A DNA stretch of 64,000 nt from 55-13 sp964501275 (GCA_964501275.1 CAZCSP010000010.1:1-64000), one strand, 5' to 3'; shown: positions 9,070 to 17,471, numbered from the stretch's first letter. A program made the numbers and translations. Notes: a model not told the origin generated them from the letters alone.

Positions 9070-9969
9070 ATGTTTAGAATCGCCGTAATGTTCGTTGGAT
9101 TGGGTGCTCTCGTCGGCATCGCCGGGGCACAAGTCGTGATCATGCCCGACAGCACCAATAACCGTCTTGTCGCATTCGACCCGGTGAACGGTAGCCTCGT
9201 GAACGCCAATATGTTCGGTCTGGGCGGGGGCACTCAGATTCATGCCATGCAGGTCGGCAGCGAGATTTGGGTCTCCGAGCAGGTCGGCGACCGGGTTTCC
9301 AGATGGTCGCTCACGGGCACGCCTCTTGGACAGATCGGCGGCGGCACGACGGGGGGTATGGACAATATTCGGGGAATGGGCATTGTTGGAAGCACCCTCT
9401 ATGTCACCAATGGCGGCGCAGCCAACGGCGCTCCGAGTGCGAATTCGGTTCTCATGTACGATCTCTCGGGGAATCCTCTCGGAAGCTTCTCGACCGCTGG
9501 GCTGGCACCGAGTCCTTTCGGAATTCTCAGCCATCAGGGCGGCATCCTTGTTTCCGCCAGCTCGGCGAACGATGATGTTCACCGCTTCAGCCTCTCTGGC
9601 GCATCCATGGGGACCTTCCACAACTCGACCCTGAGCTTCTTTGAGCAGATGGACCACGACCTCAGCGGGAACGTTCTGGCAGCAGTGTTCACCAGCGGCA
9701 GCATCGTACGCATGGATCCGAACACCGGCGCGGTGATCAACAGCTTCACGGCCGCCGGTGCGCGCGGCGTGTATCAGCTTGCTAACGGCAACGTTCTATG
9801 GTCGAGTGGCGCGGGCGTATTCGTGTTCGACATGGCAACCGGCGGTTCGACACAGGTCTACACCGGTGGCGGAAGGTACTTCGATCTCGCTCCCGTACCC
9901 GAGCCGGCAACCCTGGCCGCGCTAGGTCTCGGCGCTCTGGCTCTGATGCGTCGCAGAAAGCGGAAGTAG
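9070..9969 (+). CDS. PEP-CTERM sorting domain protein, beta-propeller-like
   Basis: Exported protein of 299 residues. A signal peptide is followed by repeats of about 40 residues resembling NHL or SMP-30-type propeller blades (NNRLVAFDPVNGSLVN, DRVSRWSLTGTPLGQI, SVLMYDLSGNPLGSF, DDVHRFSLSGASMGTF, SIVRMDPNTGAVINSF). The C-terminus is a textbook PEP-CTERM signal: VPEPATL, a hydrophobic stretch, then RRRKRK. Such proteins are exported, processed by an exosortase and linked to the cell surface or matrix. GGAGGG supports the ATG. No exosortase gene is in this window. Confidence 0.92.
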   Translation: MFRIAVMFVGLGALVGIAGAQVVIMPDSTNNRLVAFDPVNGSLVNANMFGLGGGTQIHAMQVGSEIWVSEQVGDRVSRWSLTGTPLGQIGGGTTGGMDNIRGMGIVGSTLYVTNGGAANGAPSANSVLMYDLSGNPLGSFSTAGLAPSPFGILSHQGGILVSASSANDDVHRFSLSGASMGTFHNSTLSFFEQMDHDLSGNVLAAVFTSGSIVRMDPNTGAVINSFTAAGARGVYQLANGNVLWSSGAGVFVFDMATGGSTQVYTGGGRYFDLAPVPEPATLAALGLGALALMRRRKRK

Positions 9970-10039
9970 CTCTTGGCTCGCATTTAGTAGTGGGTCGCTG
10001 TAGGCATCCCCTTCAGCGGCTCTCCGTTGTGCGGCCTTG

Positions 10040-10054
10040 CTTGTTCACAACAAG
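10040..10054 (+). terminator. Possible hairpin terminator after the PEP-CTERM gene
   Basis: CTTGTT-CAC-AACAAG followed by TTTAAG forms a six-pair hairpin 70 bases after the stop codon. The T tract is short, so a processing or stabilising hairpin is equally possible. Confidence 0.35.
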
Positions 10055-10185
10055 TTTAAGGAGAAAAAAGCCGCTTCCCTTCCCTCATGGCGACCCAGAA
10101 CCAAGAATGATCCCGTGATCATTGATCGCCCATGCCTTCTCAAGTTGCCACTTCTCTTTTTCCATGAGCCCAGCTAACCAAGAAA

Positions 10186-10671
10186 TCATCCCACGTAAAT
10201 CTCCTGATCGTCCCAGCAGGTCTGCAGATAGTCGATCTGACCCAAGTGAAGCGTGGCGTGCCAACCCGGCAGATTCATGAGAAAAGTCATCGGCATCGTC
10301 CAACCTTGCCCAGAATCCAAGACCATTTCGGTTTCTTCAGGAGTTAAGGTGTCTAGTGCGGCAACAACCTCTTCCGTGCCTTTACGGAACACCTCTTCCA
10401 TCTCTTCACGAGTGGTGATCGCGATCTCTTCGGCGTTGTTCCTTGCTGTCCACTCCTCTATGTTGTCCACAACGGGAGTGCTTCGAGCATTGATCATTCG
10501 GGCGAACCTTCCCATGTAGAGCGCAGTGTGGGCGGCTATTCGTAGCGCAGATTTGGAGGTTGGAGTCGGAGTCCAGGTCAACCTGTCATCGGGTACATGC
10601 GAGAAGTTTCGAAGGAACATCTCCATCCCGTTCACGGCGCTCTGTTTACAGGAGTCAATCAGGCTTTCCAC
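10186..10671 (-). CDS. DinB family protein
   Basis: Protein of 161 residues of the DinB/YfiT four-helix metal-binding family. The metal-ligand region near the C-terminus reads HATLHLGQIDYL, and an earlier histidine in IAAHTALY supplies the third ligand. Many members are thiol-dependent S-transferases or have unknown activity. The start is GTG at 10671, with only a weak purine-rich leader. The 227-base gap beyond its start is AT-rich and holds no gene I can support. Confidence 0.82.
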   Translation of the reverse strand: MESLIDSCKQSAVNGMEMFLRNFSHVPDDRLTWTPTPTSKSALRIAAHTALYMGRFARMINARSTPVVDNIEEWTARNNAEEIAITTREEMEEVFRKGTEEVVAALDTLTPEETEMVLDSGQGWTMPMTFLMNLPGWHATLHLGQIDYLQTCWDDQEIYVG

Positions 10672-10898
10672 TTTTCTTAATACTCTCTCAATACTACGAC
10701 GTTGACGTAGCTGCGCTTCCTAAGAAGACTCACCTGCAGCCACAATCGTTGAACGATGACTGAATGAGGCTCTCGCAGAGGCCACCAACTGGACATACCT
10801 CACATTCACTTTTTTTAGAGTGCCAATACAACTGAACAAAACCACCACTAAACCATTAACGATATCAATCCATCCGATAAGGACTTTAACAAACCTGC

Positions 10899-11522
10899 CT
10901 AATTTAGATACTCCCTCATTAATGCTGCATTAGAAAACGCTGTGCGTAGGTTATCAATGACCTCACGCACGAACTCGCATGCGCTTACGGCCTCCGATTC
11001 GCTAACAGGTTCCAGAGAACCATGCGCTATTCGATTTCTTATCGCCAAAAGTTCATTGTCGATATACAGATTCTTCGATTGATAAGGCCTGACATCAAGT
11101 CCACAGCAAATTAAAATATCCTTCAATACTTCAAATTTAAGGTTATCTTGAGCGTCAACTACGCTTGGATCAACTTTTGCTGGTTTCGCGCCTTGAAGGA
11201 TATCTAAAACCTCTAGATACATCCAGGTACGATCCGTTTTTTCGAGGGAGCGCAACTTCACATGTAAAGCATTAACTTTCAACTCTTTCCTCAGCCGAGA
11301 AAATGACATGCCCTGAAGCGCAATATGTTCAATGTACTTGCGACCACTATCAACAACGAAGCCTTCAAAGTGGGAGTATGCACAAGCAACAGCCCACCGA
11401 GACAAGAATTCTTTCATGGGACCACTCTGCTTCTTGACTGTCAAGGAAAGAGTCGTCAATTCACGGCGCCTCATAGCCGATTGCGCATCAAGATGGTCAA
11501 CAAGAGCCCGAACTGTCTTCAC
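10899..11522 (-). CDS. HEPN-domain protein, MAE_28990/MAE_18760-like
   Basis: All-helical protein of 207 residues resembling the MAE_28990/MAE_18760 HEPN-like nuclease family. The key element is IRNRIAHG at residues 161-168: Arg162, four residues, His167, the RX4-6H ribonuclease motif. An N-terminal region with WAVACAYSHFEGFV is also typical. HEPN proteins of this type are usually RNA-cutting toxins or abortive-infection effectors. It lies 12 bases downstream of the DUF262 gene in the same direction, so the two are almost certainly cotranscribed. The region is AT-rich compared with its surroundings, as expected for a transferred defence or toxin module. Confidence 0.82.
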   Translation of the reverse strand: MKTVRALVDHLDAQSAMRRRELTTLSLTVKKQSGPMKEFLSRWAVACAYSHFEGFVVDSGRKYIEHIALQGMSFSRLRKELKVNALHVKLRSLEKTDRTWMYLEVLDILQGAKPAKVDPSVVDAQDNLKFEVLKDILICCGLDVRPYQSKNLYIDNELLAIRNRIAHGSLEPVSESEAVSACEFVREVIDNLRTAFSNAALMREYLN

Positions 11523-11534
11523 TAACTGCTCCGA

Positions 11535-12656
11535 CTAAGATAAGAATTCTCGACGACCCATCGGAACAATGACAGGAATGCGCTGCGAAGCTCGGACTCC
11601 ACTTCCGGTTCTACTTTTGAATATATCATTGCTCCAGATAGCCTTCGCATTTTCCCTAATAGACTCAATGGAAGGTGGTCTACCAGCCATTACACTCCAG
11701 CCTACACCCAGAGCAAGGTACTCAAAAGCAGAAATAAAGAATCCGCCCAGGAATTTTTCTTTGGTCGCATCGAACCTCTTGAATGCGTCCTCTCCTAGTG
11801 CTCCGGCGATGAGTTCGAATGTGTTCTCGAAAAGGTCTTGTAGTGCTTTCGCGTCTTCAACGTTATAAGCTGACGCCATGGCAACAATCTGATCGTCAAG
11901 ATATGGTCCAACATCCTGAATCTTCTTGAGTTCCTCATCAGTCACCCTGTGAAGAATAAGAAAACGAGTGACCAGTTCGAGGTCGTATTGCTCATCAACG
12001 TTCCGGTCGGAAAGGGCGAGACATTGCTGGAAAACGTCTATATCCCTTAGGACAGTCATCCACCGATAAAACTCTGGTTTTGTCATTACTATTAGGCAAT
12101 TTCTCAGTTCTTGGTCTTCTAGTTGACTTCCGCCAGAATTTAGTCTTTGAAAAAGCTCATACTTGCTTTGCTCGCTACTCTCACGAAGAATAATTTTTAC
12201 GTCAATCTTTGAGCGTTTAATAAGTAGTTGATTATCCGTTCCTATACTTATAGGGCCATCTTCATCTGATCCCCATGTCATGCCTTTCAGGGCAGGCAAA
12301 TACTTGGTTTCAGTGAGAACAAGTTGCTCTATGATTTGATCGTCCTCGTCACGCAAGACCCCACAAAACTGGAAAATCGTAGATAATCGTTGTAACCCAT
12401 CAATTACGTCAAAGACCCCGTTTTCTCTCTGGGATACGAAGATTGACGGCAACGGAATACCAAGAAGGAGTGACTCAATGAGGCGACTCTTTTGCTCTGG
12501 CGACCACCTGAAGAATCTTTGGAACTCCGGATGAATGTCCAACTCCGAATCCTTGTACATTGCTAAGAGCTCACCGATAGAAATTGGATACCCATCAGTC
12601 CTAATCTCAGCCCTATGCTTGAGTATGTCCTGGTTCAGGCTGTCGCGCTGGGTCAT
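11535..12656 (-). CDS. DUF262 domain protein (GmrSD/ParB-like N-terminal domain)
   Basis: Protein of 373 residues with an N-terminal DUF262 domain. The segment IHPEFQRFFRWSPEQKSRLIES is followed by SIFVSQ and DVIDGLQRLSTIF (Asp86-Gly-Leu-Gln-Arg90), the family signature related to the ParB/Srx fold and to the nucleotide-handling half of GmrSD type IV restriction systems. The rest is helical and lacks the C-terminal DUF1524 HNH motif, so the protein alone has no obvious nuclease. The ATG directly follows a TAG stop in the same frame. It is paired with the HEPN gene downstream, which would supply RNase activity. It is probably a phage-defence or toxin-antitoxin component. Confidence 0.88.
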   Translation of the reverse strand: MTQRDSLNQDILKHRAEIRTDGYPISIGELLAMYKDSELDIHPEFQRFFRWSPEQKSRLIESLLLGIPLPSIFVSQRENGVFDVIDGLQRLSTIFQFCGVLRDEDDQIIEQLVLTETKYLPALKGMTWGSDEDGPISIGTDNQLLIKRSKIDVKIILRESSEQSKYELFQRLNSGGSQLEDQELRNCLIVMTKPEFYRWMTVLRDIDVFQQCLALSDRNVDEQYDLELVTRFLILHRVTDEELKKIQDVGPYLDDQIVAMASAYNVEDAKALQDLFENTFELIAGALGEDAFKRFDATKEKFLGGFFISAFEYLALGVGWSVMAGRPPSIESIRENAKAIWSNDIFKSRTGSGVRASQRIPVIVPMGRREFLS

Positions 12657-12902
12657 CTAATGTTCTCCACCTGGGCCACGCTTCGCGGCTAGATAGCATT
12701 GTGACACCATTCCTTTACAATCCGCTTTTAATCGAAGGAAAACAGGTGTGGGCTTGTTGTTCTGAGGAGAGTTGCGCACGAATTCGTCATCTTGGGCAGT
12801 GCTCACGTTGGGATTGCCACCGCTTTGAATGGCTTCCACCTTGGCCCCCCACACATATTCTGGACAATTGATTTTAACATAACATGTCAAGACATGTTTC
12901 AA
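12657..12902 (-). CDS. Doubtful small reading frame upstream of the DUF262 gene
   Basis: A frame of 81 codons with a TTG start whose TAG stop touches the DUF262 ATG (TAGATG), an arrangement seen in coupled translation. It resembles nothing I know, and its first codons overlap a perfect palindrome at 12881-12898 that looks like an operator. It may be a leader or promoter region rather than a gene. Confidence 0.22.
   Translation of the reverse strand: MKHVLTCYVKINCPEYVWGAKVEAIQSGGNPNVSTAQDDEFVRNSPQNNKPTPVFLRLKADCKGMVSQCYLAAKRGPGGEH
12881..12898. promoter_or_regulatory. Perfect 18-base palindrome, candidate operator
   Basis: AACATGTC-AA-GACATGTT: two 8-base arms around AA, a perfect dyad. It lies 225 bases before the DUF262 start and just beyond the stop of the TOPRIM-like gene, in the only sizeable gap before the DUF262-HEPN pair. 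Inference: binding site of a dimeric repressor controlling the pair. Confidence 0.45.
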
Positions 12903-12904
12903 AA

Positions 12905-13396
12905 CTATCCCTTATCAACAACCACTCTCAAACTTCGGGTTGCGGGATCGAGGATATTTTGAACAACCACTTCTTGCTTGAATCCCGGTTTCAGCGATGT
13001 CCCAGTGACAAAAAGGTGGCCGGCGTCGATCAGGGGGCGCATGTAGGTGGAGAAGAACTGCAGGACTTCGTTGCGCAGGCGACTCCCGGCTTCGCCCTGC
13101 TCTGTAATGAGGATAACCTTCCCGTACCTCAGCTTGGTAATGTCGAAAATCTCCGGATAGCCCGGGATCACAATGCCCGCTCCAAGAGACGCAATGATGG
13201 ACTGGCAGGTCCCATCGTCAAGGACTTCCTCCAACTCTCGTCCGCAGACAAAAGCCGGATTGAGGGGGAGGAGCGCTTGCGTCTCACGATCGCGATCAAG
13301 CCTTGCTGCACCCAAGGCTGCCTCCGAGAACAGCAACAGAACTTCAGCTTTTGACGGGTCCTTCTCCACGCAATCGCTGAACCTCATGATATCCAT
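12905..13396 (-). CDS. Stand-alone GyrB TOPRIM-like protein lacking catalytic residues
   Basis: Intact protein of 163 residues that aligns by eye along its whole length with the TOPRIM region of DNA gyrase subunit B. It keeps DCVEKDPSKAEV, RDRETQALLPL, the helix equivalent to the D-KIL segment, SLGAGI, TKLRYGKVILIT and FFSTYMRPLIDAGH. The metal-binding residues are gone: the EGDSAGG loop reads FSEAALG (residues 23-29), and the DADVDG loop reads EQGEAG (residues 99-104). There is no ATPase or DNA-binding domain. It therefore cannot cut DNA like gyrase. It could be a decaying fragment, but the frame is clean; a decoy or gyrase-interacting protein is possible. It lies upstream of the DUF262-HEPN pair on the same strand. 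Confidence 0.75.
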   Translation of the reverse strand: MDIMRFSDCVEKDPSKAEVLLLFSEAALGAARLDRDRETQALLPLNPAFVCGRELEEVLDDGTCQSIIASLGAGIVIPGYPEIFDITKLRYGKVILITEQGEAGSRLRNEVLQFFSTYMRPLIDAGHLFVTGTSLKPGFKQEVVVQNILDPATRSLRVVVDKG

Positions 13397-13473
13397 TCAA
13401 GGGACTCTACCTGCCCGCACTATGACAGCGATCATGTCTCAGCACACCTCCGACCGGGTAAAGATAGGCTCAA

Positions 13474-13986
13474 GTGAAATACCTCGTCGCCATATCATGT
13501 TTGTTGGCCTGGGTGTCAAGTGCGCCAGGTGGACAGGTCGCACCGGGGAGCGAGCAAAAGGATGTCGCCGTCGTCGGGCTCGACTCGAAGCCGGTGCGCT
13601 TTACGGTGGCCGACTTGGACAAGCTTCCTCAAGAGAAGGAGATCGTGACCGGCGAAGATGGAACTAAGATCACGTATTCGGGCGTGTCGCTGAGGAGCCT
13701 CCTTGAGAAAGTGCGGGTACCAAGTGGCAAGGAGCTTCGGGGCGAAGCTCTGCGGCAAATCGTCGTAGTGTCCGCGCGAGATGGTTACGCCGTACCGTTT
13801 ACCATCGGGGAGCTTGATCCAACTTTCGGCAACCTCCGGGCGATCCTCGTCTATCGCCAAGATGGGAAACCCCTGTTCCAATATCAAGGGCCGTTCCGCC
13901 TCCTCTGCCCAAAGGACAAAGCCGGGGCGCGGTCGGTGCGCATAGTGCAGACGATCCGCGTCCTCACGCTCCCGGAGAAGGAGTAA
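13474..13986 (+). CDS. Exported molybdopterin-oxidoreductase-fold domain protein
   Basis: Protein of 170 residues with a signal peptide, then a domain resembling the oxidoreductase molybdopterin-binding (sulfite oxidase) fold: FTVADLDKLPQ, YSGVSLRSLLEKV, VSARDGYAVPFTIGEL, LVYRQDGKPL, GPFRLLCPKDK. It is much shorter than true sulfite oxidases and has no conserved cofactor cysteine in the expected place, so it may use the fold without molybdenum. The start is GTG. It is followed after seven bases by a di-haem peroxidase, suggesting a shared periplasmic redox role. Confidence 0.75.
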   Translation: MKYLVAISCLLAWVSSAPGGQVAPGSEQKDVAVVGLDSKPVRFTVADLDKLPQEKEIVTGEDGTKITYSGVSLRSLLEKVRVPSGKELRGEALRQIVVVSARDGYAVPFTIGELDPTFGNLRAILVYRQDGKPLFQYQGPFRLLCPKDKAGARSVRIVQTIRVLTLPEKE

Positions 13987-13993
13987 ACGAACC

Positions 13994-15139
13994 TTGAAGA
14001 TTTCCGCTTCCACCGCTCTGGGCGTCGTGTGCGTCGCCATCGCCCTTGCCTCCTCCACCGCCCCATTCCCCGCCAAGGCCTATGAATGGCAGTTGCCGAA
14101 AGGCTTTCCCGAGCCGCTGGTTCCCAAGGATAACCCGATGACATCCGAGAAGGTGGAGCTCGGGCGACATCTCTTCTATGACAAGCGCCTATCGGCCAAT
14201 GAAAAGCAGTCTTGCGCCAGTTGCCATCGTCAGGAGCGGGCTTTTGCCGACGATAAGCCCACCAGCCCTGGTTCGACCGGGGCAAAGAGCCATCGGAACG
14301 CGATGGGACTGGTGAACATCGTCTACGCTGGCCATCTGACGTGGAGCAATCCCAACCTGAAGAGGCTGGAGGCCCATGCCCTCGTGCCGATGTTCGGCGC
14401 CGACCCGATCGAGTTGGGATTGCATAAAGACCACCGGTATCTGAAACGCCTGGAGGCGGACAGGGTTTACAAACAACTCTTCAAATCTGCCTTCCCGGAT
14501 GAGGCCAAGGCCTTCACGACCCAGAACGTCGCCAAAGCGCTGGCTTGCTTCCAACGAAGCATCATTTCGATCGACTCTCCGTACGACCGATATCGATACC
14601 ACGGCGAAGACAGCGCGATCTCGAAAGCCGCAAAGCGGGGCGAGGAGCTGTTCTTCAGCAACAAGCTCAGGTGCTTCCGGTGTCATGGAGGCTTCAATTT
14701 CAGCAGCGGCTCCGTCACCGCACAAGAACCCCATCGGCTGACTGAGTTCCACAACACCGGACTCTACAACGTCAAAGGCTCGACCACCTATCCCAAGCCG
14801 AATGTCGGTACCTACGAACACACCAAGAAGAAGGAGGATGTCGGCATGTTCAAGGCTCCGTCCCTGAGGAATATCGCATTAACCGGCCCCTATATGCACG
14901 ATGGGAGCATCGCGACCCTGGAGGAGGTGATCGACCACTATGCGGCCGGTGGGCGAACGATTTCGACCGGACCGCACAAGGGCATTGGTCGAGACAACCC
15001 CAACAAGAGCAACCTTGTCCAGGGGTTTGAGATTTCCAACGAAGACCGCAAAGCTCTGATCGCCTTTTTGCGCTCGCTGACGGATACGAAGATCACCAAA
15101 GATCCACGCTTCAGCGACCCCTGGCAAGTCGCCAAGTAA
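13994..15139 (+). CDS. Di-haem cytochrome c peroxidase / MauG family protein
   Basis: Exported protein of 381 residues. Two haem-attachment motifs are present: CASCH at residues 74-78 and CFRCH at 227-231. Family landmarks include ELGRHLFYDKRLS, ALACFQRSI and KAPSLRNIALTGPYMHDGS, the last with the methionine/histidine region of the low-potential haem. It probably reduces hydrogen peroxide or oxidises a protein partner outside the cytoplasm. TTG start at 13994 after GGAG in the end of the previous gene. Both covalent haems need a Ccm system, which fits ccmE-ccmF at 40.8-43.6 kb. Confidence 0.9.
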   Translation: MKISASTALGVVCVAIALASSTAPFPAKAYEWQLPKGFPEPLVPKDNPMTSEKVELGRHLFYDKRLSANEKQSCASCHRQERAFADDKPTSPGSTGAKSHRNAMGLVNIVYAGHLTWSNPNLKRLEAHALVPMFGADPIELGLHKDHRYLKRLEADRVYKQLFKSAFPDEAKAFTTQNVAKALACFQRSIISIDSPYDRYRYHGEDSAISKAAKRGEELFFSNKLRCFRCHGGFNFSSGSVTAQEPHRLTEFHNTGLYNVKGSTTYPKPNVGTYEHTKKKEDVGMFKAPSLRNIALTGPYMHDGSIATLEEVIDHYAAGGRTISTGPHKGIGRDNPNKSNLVQGFEISNEDRKALIAFLRSLTDTKITKDPRFSDPWQVAK

Positions 15140-15223
15140 CCCCTGGCAAAACGCCAACGTCTAAAGGCCAATCGGGAGGAAACTCATGTCGCAGTTTAGA
15201 GGGATTCTTGTTTTTGGTTCGCC

Positions 15224-17071
15224 TTGGCCCTGGCAGGAGTCGCCGCCGCACAGGATGGTGTGTCCTCGGCGGGCGCGGCCAGAACCAAGTATCTGAGCAA
15301 TGCGGGAGTGTTCCCGGTCGCCCGAGATGTGGTCGTGGAGGATTTCATCAACTACCATCGCCATGAGATCGGGCGTCCCAAGGCAGGCGAGGCGGTCTCG
15401 CTCGACCTTCGCTGGAGCAACGATTTCATGTCAAAGGATCGGGCCGTGCTTCAAGTCGGCCTGGCCACCGCGCTGGCCAACGACCGCAAGCAGTTGCGCC
15501 CTCTGAATCTGTCTCTGGTGATCGACAAGAGCGGATCGATGGCGTCCTTCGACAAACTCTCGCGCGTCAAGACTTCCCTGCTCAACCTGGTCGCCCGACT
15601 CCGACCCACCGACGTTCTCTCCATCGTCCTCTTCGACTCCAACGCCAGCGTTCTCCTCCCCGCCCAAAAAGTCGGCGACCATCGGCACATCCTGAACCTG
15701 ATCCGAGGCATCGGGCCGGGCAGCGCCACCAATATCCACGCCGGCCTGATGCTGGGATACAAAGAGGCCCAGAAGAACTACAGCCGGGAATCGACCAACC
15801 GCGTCATCCTGCTGACCGATGGCATCGCGAATCAAGGCGTCACCGATCCCAAGAGCATCGCCAACGACTCCCTGGGCTTCAACGACCGGGGCATCGACCT
15901 CTCCACCATCGGCGTCGGCCTGGACCTCAACCGCGACCTTCTGCAAGACTTAGCCAAGAGCGGGCGCGGCCTGTTCCACTTCGTCGCCGACTCCGAGGAT
16001 ATCGAGAAGGTCTTTGTGAGGGAGCTTCAAAGCCTCATCTCTCCCGTCGCCACCGATCCCAGCATCGAGATCGACTTTGGCTCGGGGATGGAGTTGACCA
16101 AGGTCTATGGCTACGAGCCCAAGCGTTCAAAGAATTCAGTGACGATCCCGCTCGACAACCTGAACAGTGGGGCGACCCAGGTCATTCTGCTCTCCTTCAA
16201 CCTCAACGGACGCGAAAAGCCTCCGGTGAACGTCCGCCTCCGCTACTACGATCTCGACCGGAAGCGGACGATCGAGACGACCCAGAAGACCTCGGTCTCC
16301 AGAGCCGAAGACGAATCCGTAGCCAAGAACTACTCCATCGCGCTCTTGGCCCAGTCGATTCGGGACATGGCCGTTGCTTGTGAAGGCAAGCGCTACCGCG
16401 AGGCCGAGAAGCTCTTGATCGCCTCAACCGACGCCGCCAAAGGTCGCTATCCGAATCTGGAAGACGCCGACATCGTGAGGACCTTCAAGATCGCCGCCAA
16501 GTACCGCGACCTGCTTCGCGAGCAACGAGGGGATGGGGGAGACGAAGCCCCCGGTAACTCCATCATCCCGAACGGCGACTTTCGGCAGGGCAACACTGGC
16601 TTTACTTCCGACCGGCCCTACATCAAGCCGGGCACCAACTGCCTTTGGGGTGGATACTACACCATTGCCAGCCAGTTCAACTCGCCCCAGCTTCACACCA
16701 ATGTTGCGTCCGAACCCTTCTCCGCTCCCAATGGCGGCCAGACGCTGTACATGAATTCCGGCGGGTCCGAAACTTTCACCGTCTGGTCCGCCAAAGTCCG
16801 CTGCAACCCGCGCACTGCCTATCGCGTCAGCTTCCGCGAAATCGGCCTATCCGGGGGAGCGGCATGGCGAAACACCTACGAAATTCGCATCAACGGCGAC
16901 CGAAGCAACCCCCAACTCGGCGGCGACGGCCAGTTCGTGACGATCTCACACGATTGGACGTCTGGTTCCGCCACAAGCGCGACCATCTCTATCGTTCGCC
17001 TACCCAACGCCCACGGAGGAGGGGTCATCGGGATTGGCAATATCGAGATGGTTCCAGCTGGGCGTTTGTAG
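15224..17071 (+). CDS. VWA-domain secreted protein, signal peptide split by a frameshift
   Basis: Large protein (615 residues in this frame) with a VWFA domain of the YfbK/calcium-activated-channel-like type. The MIDAS motif DKSGSMASF lies near residues 101-109, ILLTDGIANQG further on, and a typical N-terminal DFINYHRHEIGRP segment. The C-terminal 170 residues look like a carbohydrate-binding jelly roll (IPNGDFRQGNTGF, ending in strands). A strong GGGAGG site and ATG at 15186 begin a signal peptide in another frame (MSQFRGILVFG). Adding one base near 15218 would join it to FALALAGVAAAQD of this frame. Either a sequencing error or a real frameshift in the T-rich stretch separates the two. Confidence 0.85.
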   Translation: MALAGVAAAQDGVSSAGAARTKYLSNAGVFPVARDVVVEDFINYHRHEIGRPKAGEAVSLDLRWSNDFMSKDRAVLQVGLATALANDRKQLRPLNLSLVIDKSGSMASFDKLSRVKTSLLNLVARLRPTDVLSIVLFDSNASVLLPAQKVGDHRHILNLIRGIGPGSATNIHAGLMLGYKEAQKNYSRESTNRVILLTDGIANQGVTDPKSIANDSLGFNDRGIDLSTIGVGLDLNRDLLQDLAKSGRGLFHFVADSEDIEKVFVRELQSLISPVATDPSIEIDFGSGMELTKVYGYEPKRSKNSVTIPLDNLNSGATQVILLSFNLNGREKPPVNVRLRYYDLDRKRTIETTQKTSVSRAEDESVAKNYSIALLAQSIRDMAVACEGKRYREAEKLLIASTDAAKGRYPNLEDADIVRTFKIAAKYRDLLREQRGDGGDEAPGNSIIPNGDFRQGNTGFTSDRPYIKPGTNCLWGGYYTIASQFNSPQLHTNVASEPFSAPNGGQTLYMNSGGSETFTVWSAKVRCNPRTAYRVSFREIGLSGGAAWRNTYEIRINGDRSNPQLGGDGQFVTISHDWTSGSATSATISIVRLPNAHGGGVIGIGNIEMVPAGRL

Positions 17072-17129
17072 CTCTGCGGACTCAGGCGTATGGCTTCGAA
17101 CTCTCATTGTCAGGAGATGTGAACTCCCA

Positions 17130-17471
17130 CTACTGAGCCGTGTTCAGTGCTATCGAGGCTCGAATAAGGGCCTTGAATGCCTCTTCATCTATCTCGTCGC
17201 CCTGAAAGAGATCGATGGCGCGACGGGTTCCGGCATCCAAGCTGGAATTGAACAGGCCCGTGGGGTCGGGGAGAGATGCACCTTTGGCAAAGGTGAGCTT
17301 AACCTTGTCCTTGTAAGTTTCTCCCGTGCAGATGATGCCGCCATGCGACCAAACCGGAACCCCGTCGGGATTGGATGGTTTGCGCCACTTGACCTCTTCC
17401 ACCACCTCGAGATCGGCTTCTTGGATAAGGGTTCGAATTCGATCAAGGGTCTCTGTGCGCCAGTCGCTCAT
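17130..17471 (-). CDS. DUF1801-like (YdhG-type) protein
   Basis: Protein of 113 residues resembling the DUF1801/YdhG family: an N-terminal helix (DWRTETLDRIRTLIQEADLE), EEVKWRKPSNPDGVPVW, then ICTGETYKDKVKLTFAKGA and a helical C-terminus (DEEAFKALIRASI). These are small single-domain proteins related to the frataxin/iron-chaperone-like fold, with no settled role. The frame is open 159 bases further upstream, but the ATG at 17471 matches the family start. Confidence 0.82.
   Translation of the reverse strand: MSDWRTETLDRIRTLIQEADLEVVEEVKWRKPSNPDGVPVWSHGGIICTGETYKDKVKLTFAKGASLPDPTGLFNSSLDAGTRRAIDLFQGDEIDEEAFKALIRASIALNTAQ

Noticed and set aside
10899..12656. Complete type IV restriction system (GmrSD)
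   Set aside because: The DUF262 protein lacks the DUF1524 HNH half; the partner is a HEPN protein instead.
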